The notes beneath the pieces are model-generated. The model was given only the letters and a program-made list of their open reading frames with translations, did no database searches and had not been told where the DNA came from. From contig NZ_HF570108.1 of NCBI RefSeq assembly GCF_000297395.2, positions 5,689,700-5,753,699 on the forward strand: 64,000 bases of DNA, written 5' to 3'. Source of the stretch: Micromonospora lupini str. Lupac 08 (GTDB lineage Bacteria > Actinomycetota > Actinomycetes > Mycobacteriales > Micromonosporaceae). Below are positions 10,501 through 17,918 of this stretch, piece by piece. Every line of letters starts with the position of its first letter. Position 1 is the first letter of the stretch. Both the position numbers and the translations under genes were made by a program.

Positions 10501-10569
10501 GAGGCGATGGCCGCCATCGGCGTACCGCCCCGGGCGCGGAGTGCGCTGAGCGATGCCGACCGTGTGTGA
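7510..10569 (+). CDS. MalT-like STAND ATPase regulator with C-terminal SARP (BTAD) domain
   Basis: 1019 residues from ATG 7510, the first start consistent with an N-terminal P-loop (GAAGYGKT, about 18-25); the frame is open further upstream without a better start. The ATPase region resembles MalT/LuxR-family STAND proteins (LVLDDVPRL as Walker B). The middle is built of TPR-like helical repeats (about 280-740). The last about 250 residues are a SARP domain: winged helix (VRTLGRFEVFVDG ... SRKARDLLRILA) followed by a BTAD region ending VEAMAAIGVPP. This inverts the AfsR order. It is predicted to be a nucleotide-switched activator; ligand and targets are unknown. Confidence 0.88.
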   Translation: MNATADQGVSQRCTLVVGAAGYGKTSAVRGWLGDRPARWCDGPDVAALETAGPEWLAALGARSARDLPTDEPGWLVLDDVPRLSRRRLTALLDTLQRLPPQLRIVLVTRHPPTLSRRQAGLLAERGPTDLRLSPDAVASVLAAGHGLTDPTLASRVHTATSGWPALVTLAGRTAAADRADPTEPGTPLESYLVREVFAELPPEAHRLLRDAAHLDPLHPELCRLLGHRHGGHWLDHLARAGILVATAAGGHAYRMVPIVADVARRRLPLVPAAQRRLHARAAAWYAERGLLVPALASYEKSGVVAATARILADHGAQLLASGDAEAVVAAFQSLPEHARTDGPRLLYGEALQMRGDFDAALAVYAALADRPEPLGAGLAWRYGLVHYLRGEPQAALDVLERGGLDPHPSTDNVRLLAWTAAAQWTTGDANACRHNAERALAAATAVGGDAALAAAHTALALDAKLRGDRPAADEHHEKALRAAEAARDTVQVVRIRANRASALVGEGRYPDALAEVRPAVELAEANGHAAMLALALCNEGAAYFHLGQLAQATACYERAVPLLQRMGSRKVAYPLVGIGDVHALRGRTNLARAAYEEALRASEPVNDHQIQVPALAGLARVLAAEDGPAAFALAQRAVERERGPDSATARLALGWVALETGDHRRAAEVALLASTAARLHRDRAALAEALELRGAAAVDSDDTRHAWREAAATLRDIRSAVAADRLTVLLSLLPGADPQERVDARLAAERLTAAGVPPPTLHRQGPRCVTQVTVRTLGRFEVFVDGSQVLAAAWQSRKARDLLRILAARRGRAVPREQLGEMLWPAQDPGRVSHRLSVALSTLRGVLDPDRRTPTDHFVIAAHPSLALDIGHVELDVEEFLAESAHGLRLAEHGATGDARATLLLAEQRYRGDFLEDEPYDDWSRPTREEARRVYLRVVRTLASLALDAHEIDETVRHLGRALELEPYDEGVHGEFVRTLAAAGRHGEAAQAYRRYVEAMAAIGVPPRARSALSDADRV

Positions 10570-10581
10570 CGTCGTTCGTCG

Positions 10582-11589
10582 TCAACCCTGCTCGCTCGGC
10601 GCCGACACGCCCGTCCCCCGCAGGGTGTCGTAGGGATGGCAGCCGTACGCCTCGCGATACGCCTGCGCGAACCGCCCGGGATGGGTCCAGCCCCAGCGGC
10701 GCGCCGTCTCCGCCACCGTCTGCCCCGGCTTGGCGTGTTGCAGGTCCCAGTGCGCCTGGCGTAATCGGACGGCACGCAGGAACGCCATCGGAGTCTGACC
10801 GTGGTGACGCTGGAACGCGGCCTGTAACGCGCGTTGGCTGACCTCGCAGGCTTCCGCTATCCGGCCGACTGTCAACGGTGCCGCGGCATGTGCCTCGATG
10901 TACTCGGCGGCCCGGCGCACGATCGCCCGGCCGACACCCGCCTGCCCGGGCAGGTAGTTGATGGTCATGGTGGTGTTCGGAAACACCGCGACGGCAGTGG
11001 TCGCCACCAGGTCCACCAGACCCGCCCGGGCCAGTGGACTGGCGACCACGGCGCTGACGGCGAGTTGCCGGCGGGCGAACGCCGTCACCGACTGCCAGAG
11101 CAGGGCCAGCGCCGGGGAGAGCGGCGCCATCGCGGTGAACTGGAAGTTCGCGGCGGGAAGGCCGGTTCGGATGGACGCGGCCGCCGCGATCCGTTGCATC
11201 GGCAGCCGGACGACAACGGATGCCAGGTCGTCGACGAGGTGGACCGCGTCCACCTCCGGATATCGACCTGTCGTCCCGGGGCCGAGGCGCAGCTCCTCGC
11301 CATCGGTGCGGACGGCGTACCGGCCGTGCGTCACGCTTATCGCGGCGAAATCGGGATAGGGCAACGATTCGGTGCGGTTGCGCATGGTGTATCGGGTCTC
11401 ACCGATCTCCAGATCGTCGGCCCGCAGGGTGACGCGTCGGTAGCGGAACCGGGCGGGTGGGCCGGAGACCCGAGTCCGGTGTTCTCCGAACCTGAGTGCG
11501 ATCACGTGGTGCGCGTGTTCTGGGTCGTCGGTCTCCACAATGTCTCGGGTAACAGGCTCCTGCCCGTCAGGGTTCCCCGTCCACGGCAT
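10582..11589 (-). CDS. AraC-family transcriptional regulator (paralogue 1)
   Basis: 335 residues from ATG 11589, preceded by GGAGGTGA. The N-terminal about 220 residues resemble the AraC-binding-like domain of such regulators; the C-terminal about 100 form the double helix-turn-helix, with VSQRALQAAFQRHHGQTPMAF and RRWGWTHPGRFAQAYREAYG regions. It is a clear paralogue of the AraC gene at 13.4-14.4 kb: both carry AVFPNTTMTI / ACFPNSAMTI, RALQAAFxRHxGxTP and an ending PxDTL. The two face away from each other around the RiPP-like cassette, suggesting they regulate it or each other. Confidence 0.88.
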   Translation of the reverse strand: MPWTGNPDGQEPVTRDIVETDDPEHAHHVIALRFGEHRTRVSGPPARFRYRRVTLRADDLEIGETRYTMRNRTESLPYPDFAAISVTHGRYAVRTDGEELRLGPGTTGRYPEVDAVHLVDDLASVVVRLPMQRIAAAASIRTGLPAANFQFTAMAPLSPALALLWQSVTAFARRQLAVSAVVASPLARAGLVDLVATTAVAVFPNTTMTINYLPGQAGVGRAIVRRAAEYIEAHAAAPLTVGRIAEACEVSQRALQAAFQRHHGQTPMAFLRAVRLRQAHWDLQHAKPGQTVAETARRWGWTHPGRFAQAYREAYGCHPYDTLRGTGVSAPSEQG

Positions 11590-12107
11590 GGGCAGTCACC
11601 TCCGTCGGGCCGTCAATCATCCGGCCCGATCTGATTGAACGTGTCACACGCTGGTTCGCAACGGCCTGTCGACGACTTCCGGGGCCACGCCGGTGGCAGC
11701 CACCCCCGGTGCGACACGCCGCGCCGGCGACCCGATCCGGTTCCCGTACGAGGCTGGCCGATTCGCGAATGACGGCTCGCGGAAAGGTTTTCTGCCAGGT
11801 AACAATCGAAGTCGTCCAGGTGCCTCCCCTGGCTGCACCGGGGCGGTCCACGGGGATGAGTGGGATGAGTGTGACGTTGTGGTTACGCATTTCGATCCCC
11901 GAAACTGTCGGGTTCACGACTTCTCAGCAGACACGGCGGGCTCCGTCCACCGCACCTAACCTCTGCCTGACCGAGCCACTCACCCTGGCTCGTCCCAGTC
12001 GGCCGGCCGATCGGGGTTACGCGACGATGCGACCCCGGTCGGCCGGTCTTGCGCCCGGCGGAACGACGGGCGCGAGCAACCCGTCGACCATGCTCGGGGA
12101 GGAACCC
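11590..12107. other. Long intergenic region upstream of the peptide/PqqD operon
   Basis: About 520 bases between the divergent AraC start and the 26-codon peptide gene. No convincing gene was found on either strand. It should hold the promoters for both sides. I could not identify -35/-10 boxes with confidence. Confidence 0.5.
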
Positions 12108-12188
12108 ATGGGGCGCTTCGAGGCGGCGGTGGCCACGGTCACCGCCGGGACGCCGCAGGAACGGCCCACTGTGGAGGCGCCGAAGTGA
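12108..12188 (+). CDS. 26-residue peptide, candidate RiPP precursor
   Basis: A tiny gene with an excellent ribosome site (GGGGAGGAA at 12096-12104, ATG 12108). Its TGA (12186-12188) overlaps the GTG start (12185) of the PqqD-like gene, so the two are translationally coupled. The peptide starts MGRFEAAVATVTAGTPQE and ends in a Pro/Glu-rich tail (PTVEAPK). A Thr two residues before a Gly (T12-A-G14) recalls a lasso leader/core junction, but Glu sits at core positions 5 and 10 rather than 7-9 and no YxxP leader motif is visible. It may be a non-lasso RiPP precursor or merely a leader ORF. An in-frame ATG at 12090 lies ahead of the ribosome site. Confidence 0.5.
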   Translation: MGRFEAAVATVTAGTPQERPTVEAPK

Positions 12189-12466
12189 ACGCAGACACGT
12201 CGACCGTGTACCGGGTCCGAGACAACCGGGTCGCCTGGCGCGCGGCCGGCGACGAGACGGTGCTGCTCGACATCCGGCAGTCCGTCTACCTGGCACTTGA
12301 CCGCTCGGCCGCGATGCTGTGGCCGCACCTGATGGCGGGCGCCACCGCGTCCGAACTGGCCGAGGTGCTGGCCGAGCAGGGGCCGGTCGAGCTGGAGCGG
12401 GCCGTCGCCGACGTGTACGCGTTCCTCGCCGAGCTGGAGGCCATCGATCTGATCGAACACCTGTGA
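12185..12466 (+). CDS. PqqD-family protein (lasso B1-type RiPP recognition element)
   Basis: 93 residues from GTG 12185, with GGAGG eight to nine bases upstream inside the preceding peptide gene. The fold fits the PqqD/RRE family: N-terminal beta strands (VYRVRDNRVAWR, ETVLLDIRQSVYLALD) followed by helices with LWPHLMAGAT and a final DVYAFLAELEAIDLI. In lasso peptide pathways such proteins (B1) bind the precursor leader and hand it to the B2 protease. The gene converges on the B2-like gene 36 bases downstream. No asparagine-synthetase-like cyclase (lasso C) is present in the window. Confidence 0.85.
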   Translation: MNADTSTVYRVRDNRVAWRAAGDETVLLDIRQSVYLALDRSAAMLWPHLMAGATASELAEVLAEQGPVELERAVADVYAFLAELEAIDLIEHL

Positions 12467-12502
12467 CGCGGTGCCGTGGGCGCACTGACTCCGCCGGCCT
12501 GA

Positions 12503-12904
12503 TCAGCTCAGCCAGGTCGGCGGCGCCGGGTGCCGCAGGATCTCGGCCAAGCCGTGCCGGTGCGGGTCCGGGTCACCGTCGAGCCAGGCGTGGGCGTGGA
12601 AGCCGGCAGCCGGGACGCCGACCCCGATGACCACGGTCCGCGGCACCCCCTGCTCGGCGAACCAGCGCTGCCGCACCAGCGCGCTCTCCAGACAGTTGCC
12701 GCCGCTGCGGCGCAGCGCCCGCCGGACCAGCGTCTCGGTGCCGCCGGGCGGGGGCGCGGCGAGGCGCACCGCGCCCAGCCCGCCCCGGGCGAGTTGGCGA
12801 CGCACTCGCCGACAGGCCAGCATCGTCCACGCCACCAGGGCCAGGCCACGCGGCCCGTGCGTACGGATCAGCCGGGCCATGGCGCCCAGACGGGCGGTCA
12901 GCAT
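12503..12904 (-). CDS. Lasso peptide biosynthesis B2-type transglutaminase-like protease
   Basis: 133 residues from ATG 12904, close to the usual B2 length of about 140-150. Catalytic triad residues are visible: Cys in GGNCLESAL, His in GFHAHAWLDGD and the following Asp. B2 proteins cleave leader from core in lasso biosynthesis. The frame stays open upstream to 13732 but mostly antisense to an AraC gene. A short out-of-frame ORF starting at ATG 12993 (after AAAGGTAGG) ends at TGA 12898-12900, overlapping this ATG, so start by coupling is possible; ATG 12880 is an alternative. Convergent with the B1-like gene. Confidence 0.8.
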   Translation of the reverse strand: MLTARLGAMARLIRTHGPRGLALVAWTMLACRRVRRQLARGGLGAVRLAAPPPGGTETLVRRALRRSGGNCLESALVRQRWFAEQGVPRTVVIGVGVPAAGFHAHAWLDGDPDPHRHGLAEILRHPAPPTWLS

Positions 12905-13379
12905 TCCGGCCGTCGTGCGGAGCGCGGATCCCGCGGCCCTCGGGGCGGCCAACGCCGACCCCGCCGGTGCGCGGAGACGGACGAGCGTGACATCCGACCT
13001 ACCTTTCGGGCGCGGCGAGGCACGGTGGGCGGGGTGGCGGGCACGTGGTCGCGCCACAGGACCGGTGACCCGACATCCCGTCGAAGTGGACTTCCGCGCG
13101 TGGAAGCTCCGGTCTCTTCGAACTATCACGTGTGTCCCGCTCCGGGCCCATCCGCCGGTCCCGGGCGGCGCAAACTGGCCCGTCACGTGCGGCTTGTGGA
13201 CAGAGCACGCCCATTTCCGTTGCGACCGTCTGTGGCCATGTCGGCGGGTGAGGCCACGTCGGCCGGGCCCCGCCTTCGTTGAGAACAGGGTGCTGCTCTC
13301 ACGTCTCGTCCACTCGGCGCGTCGCACGTCGCCGAGCGGACGCGGCCGACGGCCGCCGCCCCCACGCGACGAGGGAGGA
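12905..13379. other. Intergenic region between B2-like gene and AraC paralogue 2
   Basis: About 475 bases between divergent genes. Two tiny minus-strand ORFs are worth noting: 12999-13076 (25 codons with three Cys, weak ribosome site) and 12898-12993 (31 codons, Arg-rich, decent ribosome site, overlapping the B2 start). Neither is convincing as a protein, but one could be an alternative precursor. Promoters for both flanking genes must lie here. Confidence 0.4.
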
Positions 13380-13382
13380 ATG

Positions 13383-14366
13383 ATGCATCGGAACACCGAG
13401 ACAGCAAATTCAGCCACTCGGCACAGGTTCGCCACCCACGAGGTCGCGCAGGCGAACGACGTGATCAGCCAGCGATGCGCGGGGCTCGAGCTTCGGCCGC
13501 GACGCGTCGACGCGCCATTCCTGTACCGGGAAGAGTCGATCGACGTCGGCCAGATCCTGGCGAGCCGGGTGCAGTGCGGCATGGAGTTCGAGATGCATCT
13601 CGAGCCGCTTCGTGACCTGATGCTCGTCGCGATGGTGCGCGGGCGGGCGGAGGTACGGGATGGCCGCGAGGAGGCGCAGACAGGTCCCGGCGGAGTGGTC
13701 CTGCAGCGAACCGGCCGCCCGCTGTTCAACATGGGCCGGCATCTCGACCTCTACAGCATCAGTCTGGACCCGCACACGGTGACCGAGGCGGCCGTCGAGC
13801 GGACGGGCATCGCGCCGGCCGACTTCCGCTTCGAGGCGATGACGCCCGTGACGAGCGAGATGGGCCAGTTCTGGTACGACACCGCAACTCATCTCTATGG
13901 TCTCTTGAGCGGCCCGCCGGAGCCGCTACGAAGCCCACTGGTGATCCGTTCCGCCATCGACCTGGCCGCGTCGGCAGCGCTCGCCTGCTTCCCGAACTCC
14001 GCCATGACGATCTCCCACCGCCCCGACGCCAGTCCGTTGCCCGCCGGCCCGGTACGTCGCGCCATGTCGTTCATCGAGACACACGCCGGCGAAGCGATCA
14101 CCACCACCCAGATCGCCGACGCCGCCCGCGTCACACCCCGCGCCCTCCAGGCGGCGTTCCGCCGCCACCTGGGCACCACGCCGAGGGCGTACCTCCGACG
14201 GACCCGGATCGACCGGGCCCACCAGGATCTCCTCGCCGCCGACCCCGCCCAGGGCGACACCATGGCCGCGACAGCCCACCGCTGGGGCTACCTGCACACG
14301 GACCGGTTCACGGCCGACTACCGGGCCGAGTACGGCCGATCCCCCAGCGACACCCTGCACTCCTGA
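13383..14366 (+). CDS. AraC-family transcriptional regulator (paralogue 2)
   Basis: About 327 residues. Two adjacent ATGs (13380, 13383) follow GGGAGG; 13383 has the better spacing. N-terminal cupin-like sensor region (about 20-210) and C-terminal double HTH (about 225-325, with TTTQIADAARVTPRALQ and AHRWGYLHTDRFTADY). The whole length aligns by eye with the AraC gene at 10.6-11.6 kb. Divergent from the B2-like gene, so it is well placed to control the cassette. The effector is unknown. Confidence 0.88.
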   Translation: MHRNTETANSATRHRFATHEVAQANDVISQRCAGLELRPRRVDAPFLYREESIDVGQILASRVQCGMEFEMHLEPLRDLMLVAMVRGRAEVRDGREEAQTGPGGVVLQRTGRPLFNMGRHLDLYSISLDPHTVTEAAVERTGIAPADFRFEAMTPVTSEMGQFWYDTATHLYGLLSGPPEPLRSPLVIRSAIDLAASAALACFPNSAMTISHRPDASPLPAGPVRRAMSFIETHAGEAITTTQIADAARVTPRALQAAFRRHLGTTPRAYLRRTRIDRAHQDLLAADPAQGDTMAATAHRWGYLHTDRFTADYRAEYGRSPSDTLHS

Positions 14367-14459
14367 CCCGTACCTCCCCGGCCGCACGACCGCCCGGGGA
14401 CCGGGTATGTCCGGTCCGCCGCGTACTTCCCGCGCTCCAGCCGGTACGGAGACGCGCCG

Positions 14460-14834
14460 TCATCCGCGACCGGCGGCCTCGCGGAGCAGCGCGTCCGTCT
14501 CCGGGTCGGGCATGAGCTCCCGCACCTCCTGGGCACAGCGGCAGGCGGCGGCGATCTTGGCAGCCCACACCTGCGCCTCCTCGCGGGTGGCCACGTCGAC
14601 GACCGCGAACCCCCCGACGACCTCCCTGGTCTCCGGGTACGGGCCGTCGGTGGCCGTCCCGTTTGTGGCCACGATTGTCGCCCGCTGCCTCTCCAGTCCG
14701 GCGCCGAACACCCACACGCCGGCGTGCACGGCCTCCTCGGTCACCGCGTGCGCGGCCTTGCCCACGTCGGGCCAGTCCTCGGCGGGGATGTGGTCCATGG
14801 CGCCGTCGTCGAACGAGATCAGGTACCGCGGCAT
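14460..14834 (-). CDS. YCII-related family protein
   Basis: 124 residues from ATG 14834; AAGGAG lies seven bases upstream, while the GTG at 14840 is too close to it. The sequence MPRYLISFDDGAMDHIP with later EEAVHAGVWVFGAGLE, DGPYPETREVVGGFAVVDV and REEAQVWAAKI follows the YCII/DGPF-domain pattern of a small ferredoxin-like dimer. DGPYPETKE-type motifs mark the subgroup often linked to sigma factors, though none is next to it here. Function of the family is largely unknown. Confidence 0.85.
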   Translation of the reverse strand: MPRYLISFDDGAMDHIPAEDWPDVGKAAHAVTEEAVHAGVWVFGAGLERQRATIVATNGTATDGPYPETREVVGGFAVVDVATREEAQVWAAKIAAACRCAQEVRELMPDPETDALLREAAGRG

Positions 14835-14992
14835 GCCCACACTCCTTCGTCCCGGCGGCCTCCACCGACCGCCTCCTGCCTGTACTACGAACGGCTCACC
14901 CCGGATTCGACGCTACGCCAGAGATTTCCCGCTCGGCACTGTCCTGGGTCCGGTCTACGGTGGCGGAGATCGACGTAGTAAAGAGGGGTCTG

Positions 14993-15868
14993 ATGCCCAG
15001 CCCGCAGTTGATCGTGGTGGATGCCTGCACCCGCGATGGGCGAGGTGGCAGCCCCACCGCGGTCGTGCTCGACGATGCCACCCGCACCGACGACGAGCGG
15101 CGTGCTGTCGCCGCTACGGTCGGCACCTCCCACACCGCATTCGTCGACAGCAGCAGCGCGGTCCCGCCCCGCGTACGGTTCTTCACGGCCGAGGGCGAAC
15201 TCCGCAACTGCGGTCACGGCACCATCGCCGCGCAGGCCGTCCTGCTGCACGGTGCCGGCGGCACCCAGCATCATGGCTACCAGCGCACTGGCAACCGAAC
15301 CGTCGCCGTGACCGCCACCCGCCGGCGCGACGGCATCGAAGTCTGGTTCGAGCAGGGCGTCATCGCGCTGCGGGACCGCACCGAGCGGGCCAGCAGCGCC
15401 ATCATCGCGGCCCTCGGTCTGACGCCGGGCGACGTCGCCACCGACGACCTGCGGGTCGCCTCACCCGGCACACCCCGGCTTCTCGTCCGTGTCCAGGATC
15501 GCCGGGCACTGTCGGCGATGCGGCCCGACTTCGTCCGGCTGGCGGCCGAGTGCCGCCGGCTCGGCTATCTCGGCTGCTTCGCCTACGCGCTCTCACCGTC
15601 CACGGGACCGGTCACCGCACGCATGTTCGCCCCCGCGATCGGTGTCGACGAGGACATCGTCAACGCCAACAGCGCCGGCTGTCTCGCCGCCCACCTCCTC
15701 GACACATCCCGCACCAGCCAGATCGAGGTGCACCAGGGCGACACGCTCGGCCGCCCGTCCTCCGTCTTCGCCACCGCGACACACACCCGAGACGGCATCG
15801 TGGCCAGGCTCGGCGGTCTGGTTCACCACCCGGAGGCCCCGCCAAGAGTCGTACGACGGAGGGTCTGA
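14993..15868 (+). CDS. PhzF-family isomerase/epimerase
   Basis: 291 residues from ATG 14993 after AGAGGGG. It shows the PhzF fold signature: N-terminal VVDACTRDGRGGSPTAVVL, Thr-Ser-His-Thr-Ala-Phe, FFTAEGELRNCGHGTIAAQ (the FTP.E...CGHAT region, including the catalytic Glu) and, in the second half, MFAPAIGVDEDIVNANSAGCLAAHLL. PhzF proteins isomerise dihydro-hydroxyanthranilate in phenazine synthesis; most homologues, as here without phenazine genes, have unknown substrates. Its TGA overlaps the ATG of the next gene by one base, indicating coupling. Confidence 0.88.
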   Translation: MPSPQLIVVDACTRDGRGGSPTAVVLDDATRTDDERRAVAATVGTSHTAFVDSSSAVPPRVRFFTAEGELRNCGHGTIAAQAVLLHGAGGTQHHGYQRTGNRTVAVTATRRRDGIEVWFEQGVIALRDRTERASSAIIAALGLTPGDVATDDLRVASPGTPRLLVRVQDRRALSAMRPDFVRLAAECRRLGYLGCFAYALSPSTGPVTARMFAPAIGVDEDIVNANSAGCLAAHLLDTSRTSQIEVHQGDTLGRPSSVFATATHTRDGIVARLGGLVHHPEAPPRVVRRRV

Positions 15869-16323
15869 TGTCCGCAATCGCGTCACTGACCGTGGTCCCC
15901 AGGGACAGCATCACCGAGCTGGCCCGCCTGGCCCGCACATCGCCCGCGTCGCTCCACTCGTACCTCACGGAACACGGGAGCAAGGCACGGCAGGAGTACG
16001 ACTGGTCCGGGTACTGCCTGCTGTACGTCCTGACCTACCTGGAGGAACGCGACATCGACCTGCAACAGTCGGAGTTCGAGGCCGAGCCGGAGGCCATCAA
16101 CAGCGCGTACGGCCTGACCGTGCTCATCACCGCGGCCCACAAGCGGTTCCTGGATCAGCTCGACCCCGCCGGGCACCGCAAGAAGGACCTGGCCGCCCAC
16201 TTCGAGGAGATGGGGATGGACTTCGGGGAGAGCGGCACGGCCGGTCTGGACGGGCTGACACTGTTGCGCGACTGCATCTCCGACCTCCACGATGACCAGG
16301 TTCTGCTGCTGCACCTCGGCTGA
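15868..16323 (+). CDS. Hypothetical protein coupled to PhzF-family gene
   Basis: 151 residues from ATG 15868, overlapping the PhzF stop (TGATG). Predicted soluble and mostly helical, with acidic patches and no Cys-rich motif; it has one Trp and one Cys (YDWSGYCLLYVLTYLEE). I do not recognise a family. The tight coupling suggests it acts with the PhzF enzyme, for example as a partner subunit or stabiliser; this is inference only. Confidence 0.75.
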   Translation: MSAIASLTVVPRDSITELARLARTSPASLHSYLTEHGSKARQEYDWSGYCLLYVLTYLEERDIDLQQSEFEAEPEAINSAYGLTVLITAAHKRFLDQLDPAGHRKKDLAAHFEEMGMDFGESGTAGLDGLTLLRDCISDLHDDQVLLLHLG

Positions 16324-16364
16324 GACCGACGGAACGCTCTGCCTGTCGACCTTCCGGGGACCAG

Positions 16365-16898
16365 ATGCGGCCACACGACCACGTGACGGTCTGCGGCAGA
16401 CTTGTCCCTGTGCCAACCCAGCCACTGGTTCGCAAGGTTCGCTTTGAGGTCCGTCCGTGGGGTCCCGGTCCCGACCCAGCACGCGAGTTGTTGCCGTACG
16501 TCGACAGGGTGAGCCTGGTGGACCTGGTCTCGGGCTTCGAACACGCCGCCGGCCACGATGTGCCCGGCGCCTACGCCGGGCTCATTCTCGATCATTTCAA
16601 CGTCGGTGATCTGGCTGCCTATCTCACCGGACGGCCGGGCTCCGCCTACCGGTCCGGGAACGGCGTGATCGCACTTCTCGGCTGCGACTGCGGTGAGGTC
16701 GGCTGCTGGCCTCTGGAAGCCCAGGTGATCACCACAGAGAATTCGGTGATCTGGCGCGGCTTCTCCCAGATCTACCGCCCCCAACGCGACTACGGGGACT
16801 TCGGCCCATTCGTGTTCCATCGGAACCAGTACGAGGAGGCAGTCCGCGAGGCGGCTACCACCAGCGCTGCGCCCGCGAGAAGTGGAAACCTCGGCTGA
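16365..16898 (+). CDS. Uncharacterised conserved protein with CxCGExGCWPL motif
   Basis: 177 residues from ATG 16365 with a GGGGA ribosome site. The middle contains LLGCDCGEVGCWPLEAQV (about 104-121), followed by an aromatic stretch and FGPFVFHRNQYEEAV near 152-166. I recall this pattern from a widespread uncharacterised bacterial family. The three closely spaced Cys could bind metal. Soluble, no signal peptide. It lies 41 bases after the PhzF partner gene and may be co-transcribed. Confidence 0.7.
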   Translation: MRPHDHVTVCGRLVPVPTQPLVRKVRFEVRPWGPGPDPARELLPYVDRVSLVDLVSGFEHAAGHDVPGAYAGLILDHFNVGDLAAYLTGRPGSAYRSGNGVIALLGCDCGEVGCWPLEAQVITTENSVIWRGFSQIYRPQRDYGDFGPFVFHRNQYEEAVREAATTSAAPARSGNLG

Positions 16899-16947
16899 GG
16901 CCGACTCGACCCGGCAGGGTGTCACCATCCCGGCTGGGTTCATGCCA

Positions 16948-17403
16948 TCAGTCGAGGCAGCGGACATGAACGACGATGTGCTCGGGATGACCGCCCGTGT
17001 CGCGACGCAGGACCTCAAGCCCCACCCGGTGCCGGTCCGTTGAGACGGGATCGCCCTTCTCGCCGGCCAGGCAGCTTGGGTACGTACCGTCGTGGTGCAG
17101 TGTCCCGCCAACGTCCTGCCAGCCTTCAGCGATCACCGAATAGGTCGTGTCGCCATCGAGAGGGCGGCGAGCGGTCCCGTCCTCCTCGAACGCGATGGAC
17201 CTGGTCTGCTCGTTCGACCAGGTGACCACCCCGACGCGCAGCTCCGGCCTGGCGCTGTGCGGATCGTCGGCAAGCTTGGCCGCCCCGAAGCCGCCCACCA
17301 GACCTACGGCGACAAGCGCCAGCGAAAAGGCAGTCGTAGCGAGGCGACGGTGTGGCACGTGAACGTCAGCCCGTCGTAGCACGTCAGCAAATACCACTGG
17401 CAT
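16948..17403 (-). CDS. Small membrane-anchored hypothetical protein
   Basis: 151 residues. The N-terminus is followed by one hydrophobic segment (about 21-43, TTAFSLALVAVGLVGGFGAA), then an extracytoplasmic-type domain with two Cys (in PSCLAG and HVRCLD), which could form a disulfide. No known domain recognised. Start at ATG 17403; no strong ribosome site is visible. Convergent with the gene ending at 16898. Confidence 0.6.
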   Translation of the reverse strand: MPVVFADVLRRADVHVPHRRLATTAFSLALVAVGLVGGFGAAKLADDPHSARPELRVGVVTWSNEQTRSIAFEEDGTARRPLDGDTTYSVIAEGWQDVGGTLHHDGTYPSCLAGEKGDPVSTDRHRVGLEVLRRDTGGHPEHIVVHVRCLD

Positions 17404-17552
17404 GCCTGGAAGGTACGCGATCGACGCCCACCGGGATGGCCCAGCGGATCGGGGACCGATTCACACTCTGGCGAGAAAGGTCGCCTCGGTAATGTGAAGC
17501 TGTTGACGGGAGGCGGTTTTGCCGCGGATTGCCGGACTGGAGGTGCGGTCGG

Positions 17553-17918
17553 ATGAGGTCGAGGCTACGCAAGCTGCACGTCGACGGTCGGACGTTCACC
17601 TGGAAGGCCGACATCCGCGACGCGTTCGAAGCTGATGGTCGTCATCGCTGCATTCGAGTCCGTGTCTGGGGAGCGGGAAAGAACGGCCGTGCCCTGCAGG
17701 CCGACCTGACTGAATGGCCCCACCCGCCGACGCCCTGGGACGAGAGGTACGCGTACCCGACGGCTGAGAACGTCCGTGAACTTGCCCGCTACGCCCTGAG
17801 CGTTGGTTGGACCCCCGAAGCAGTCGGCAGCACCTTTCGAATCACGTCCGGCGCGAAAGTCGCGCTGCCCGGGCTTGCCGTCACCGACCTTCTGTCGACT
17901 GCGGAGCGTCCTCACTAG
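17553..17918 (+). CDS. Hypothetical protein
   Basis: 121 residues from ATG 17553, with GGAGG about ten bases upstream. The product is basic, with several Trp (DGRTFTWKADI, VRVWGAGKNGR, ALSVGWTPEAVGSTFRI) and looks like a small alpha/beta soluble protein. No family recognised. Stands alone between divergent and downstream genes. Confidence 0.6.
   Translation: MRSRLRKLHVDGRTFTWKADIRDAFEADGRHRCIRVRVWGAGKNGRALQADLTEWPHPPTPWDERYAYPTAENVRELARYALSVGWTPEAVGSTFRITSGAKVALPGLAVTDLLSTAERPH

Noticed and set aside
12108..12188. Canonical lasso peptide precursor
   Set aside because: Thr at leader position -2 is present, but ring acceptor Glu is not at core 7-9, there is no YxxP and no cyclase gene; kept only as a general RiPP candidate.
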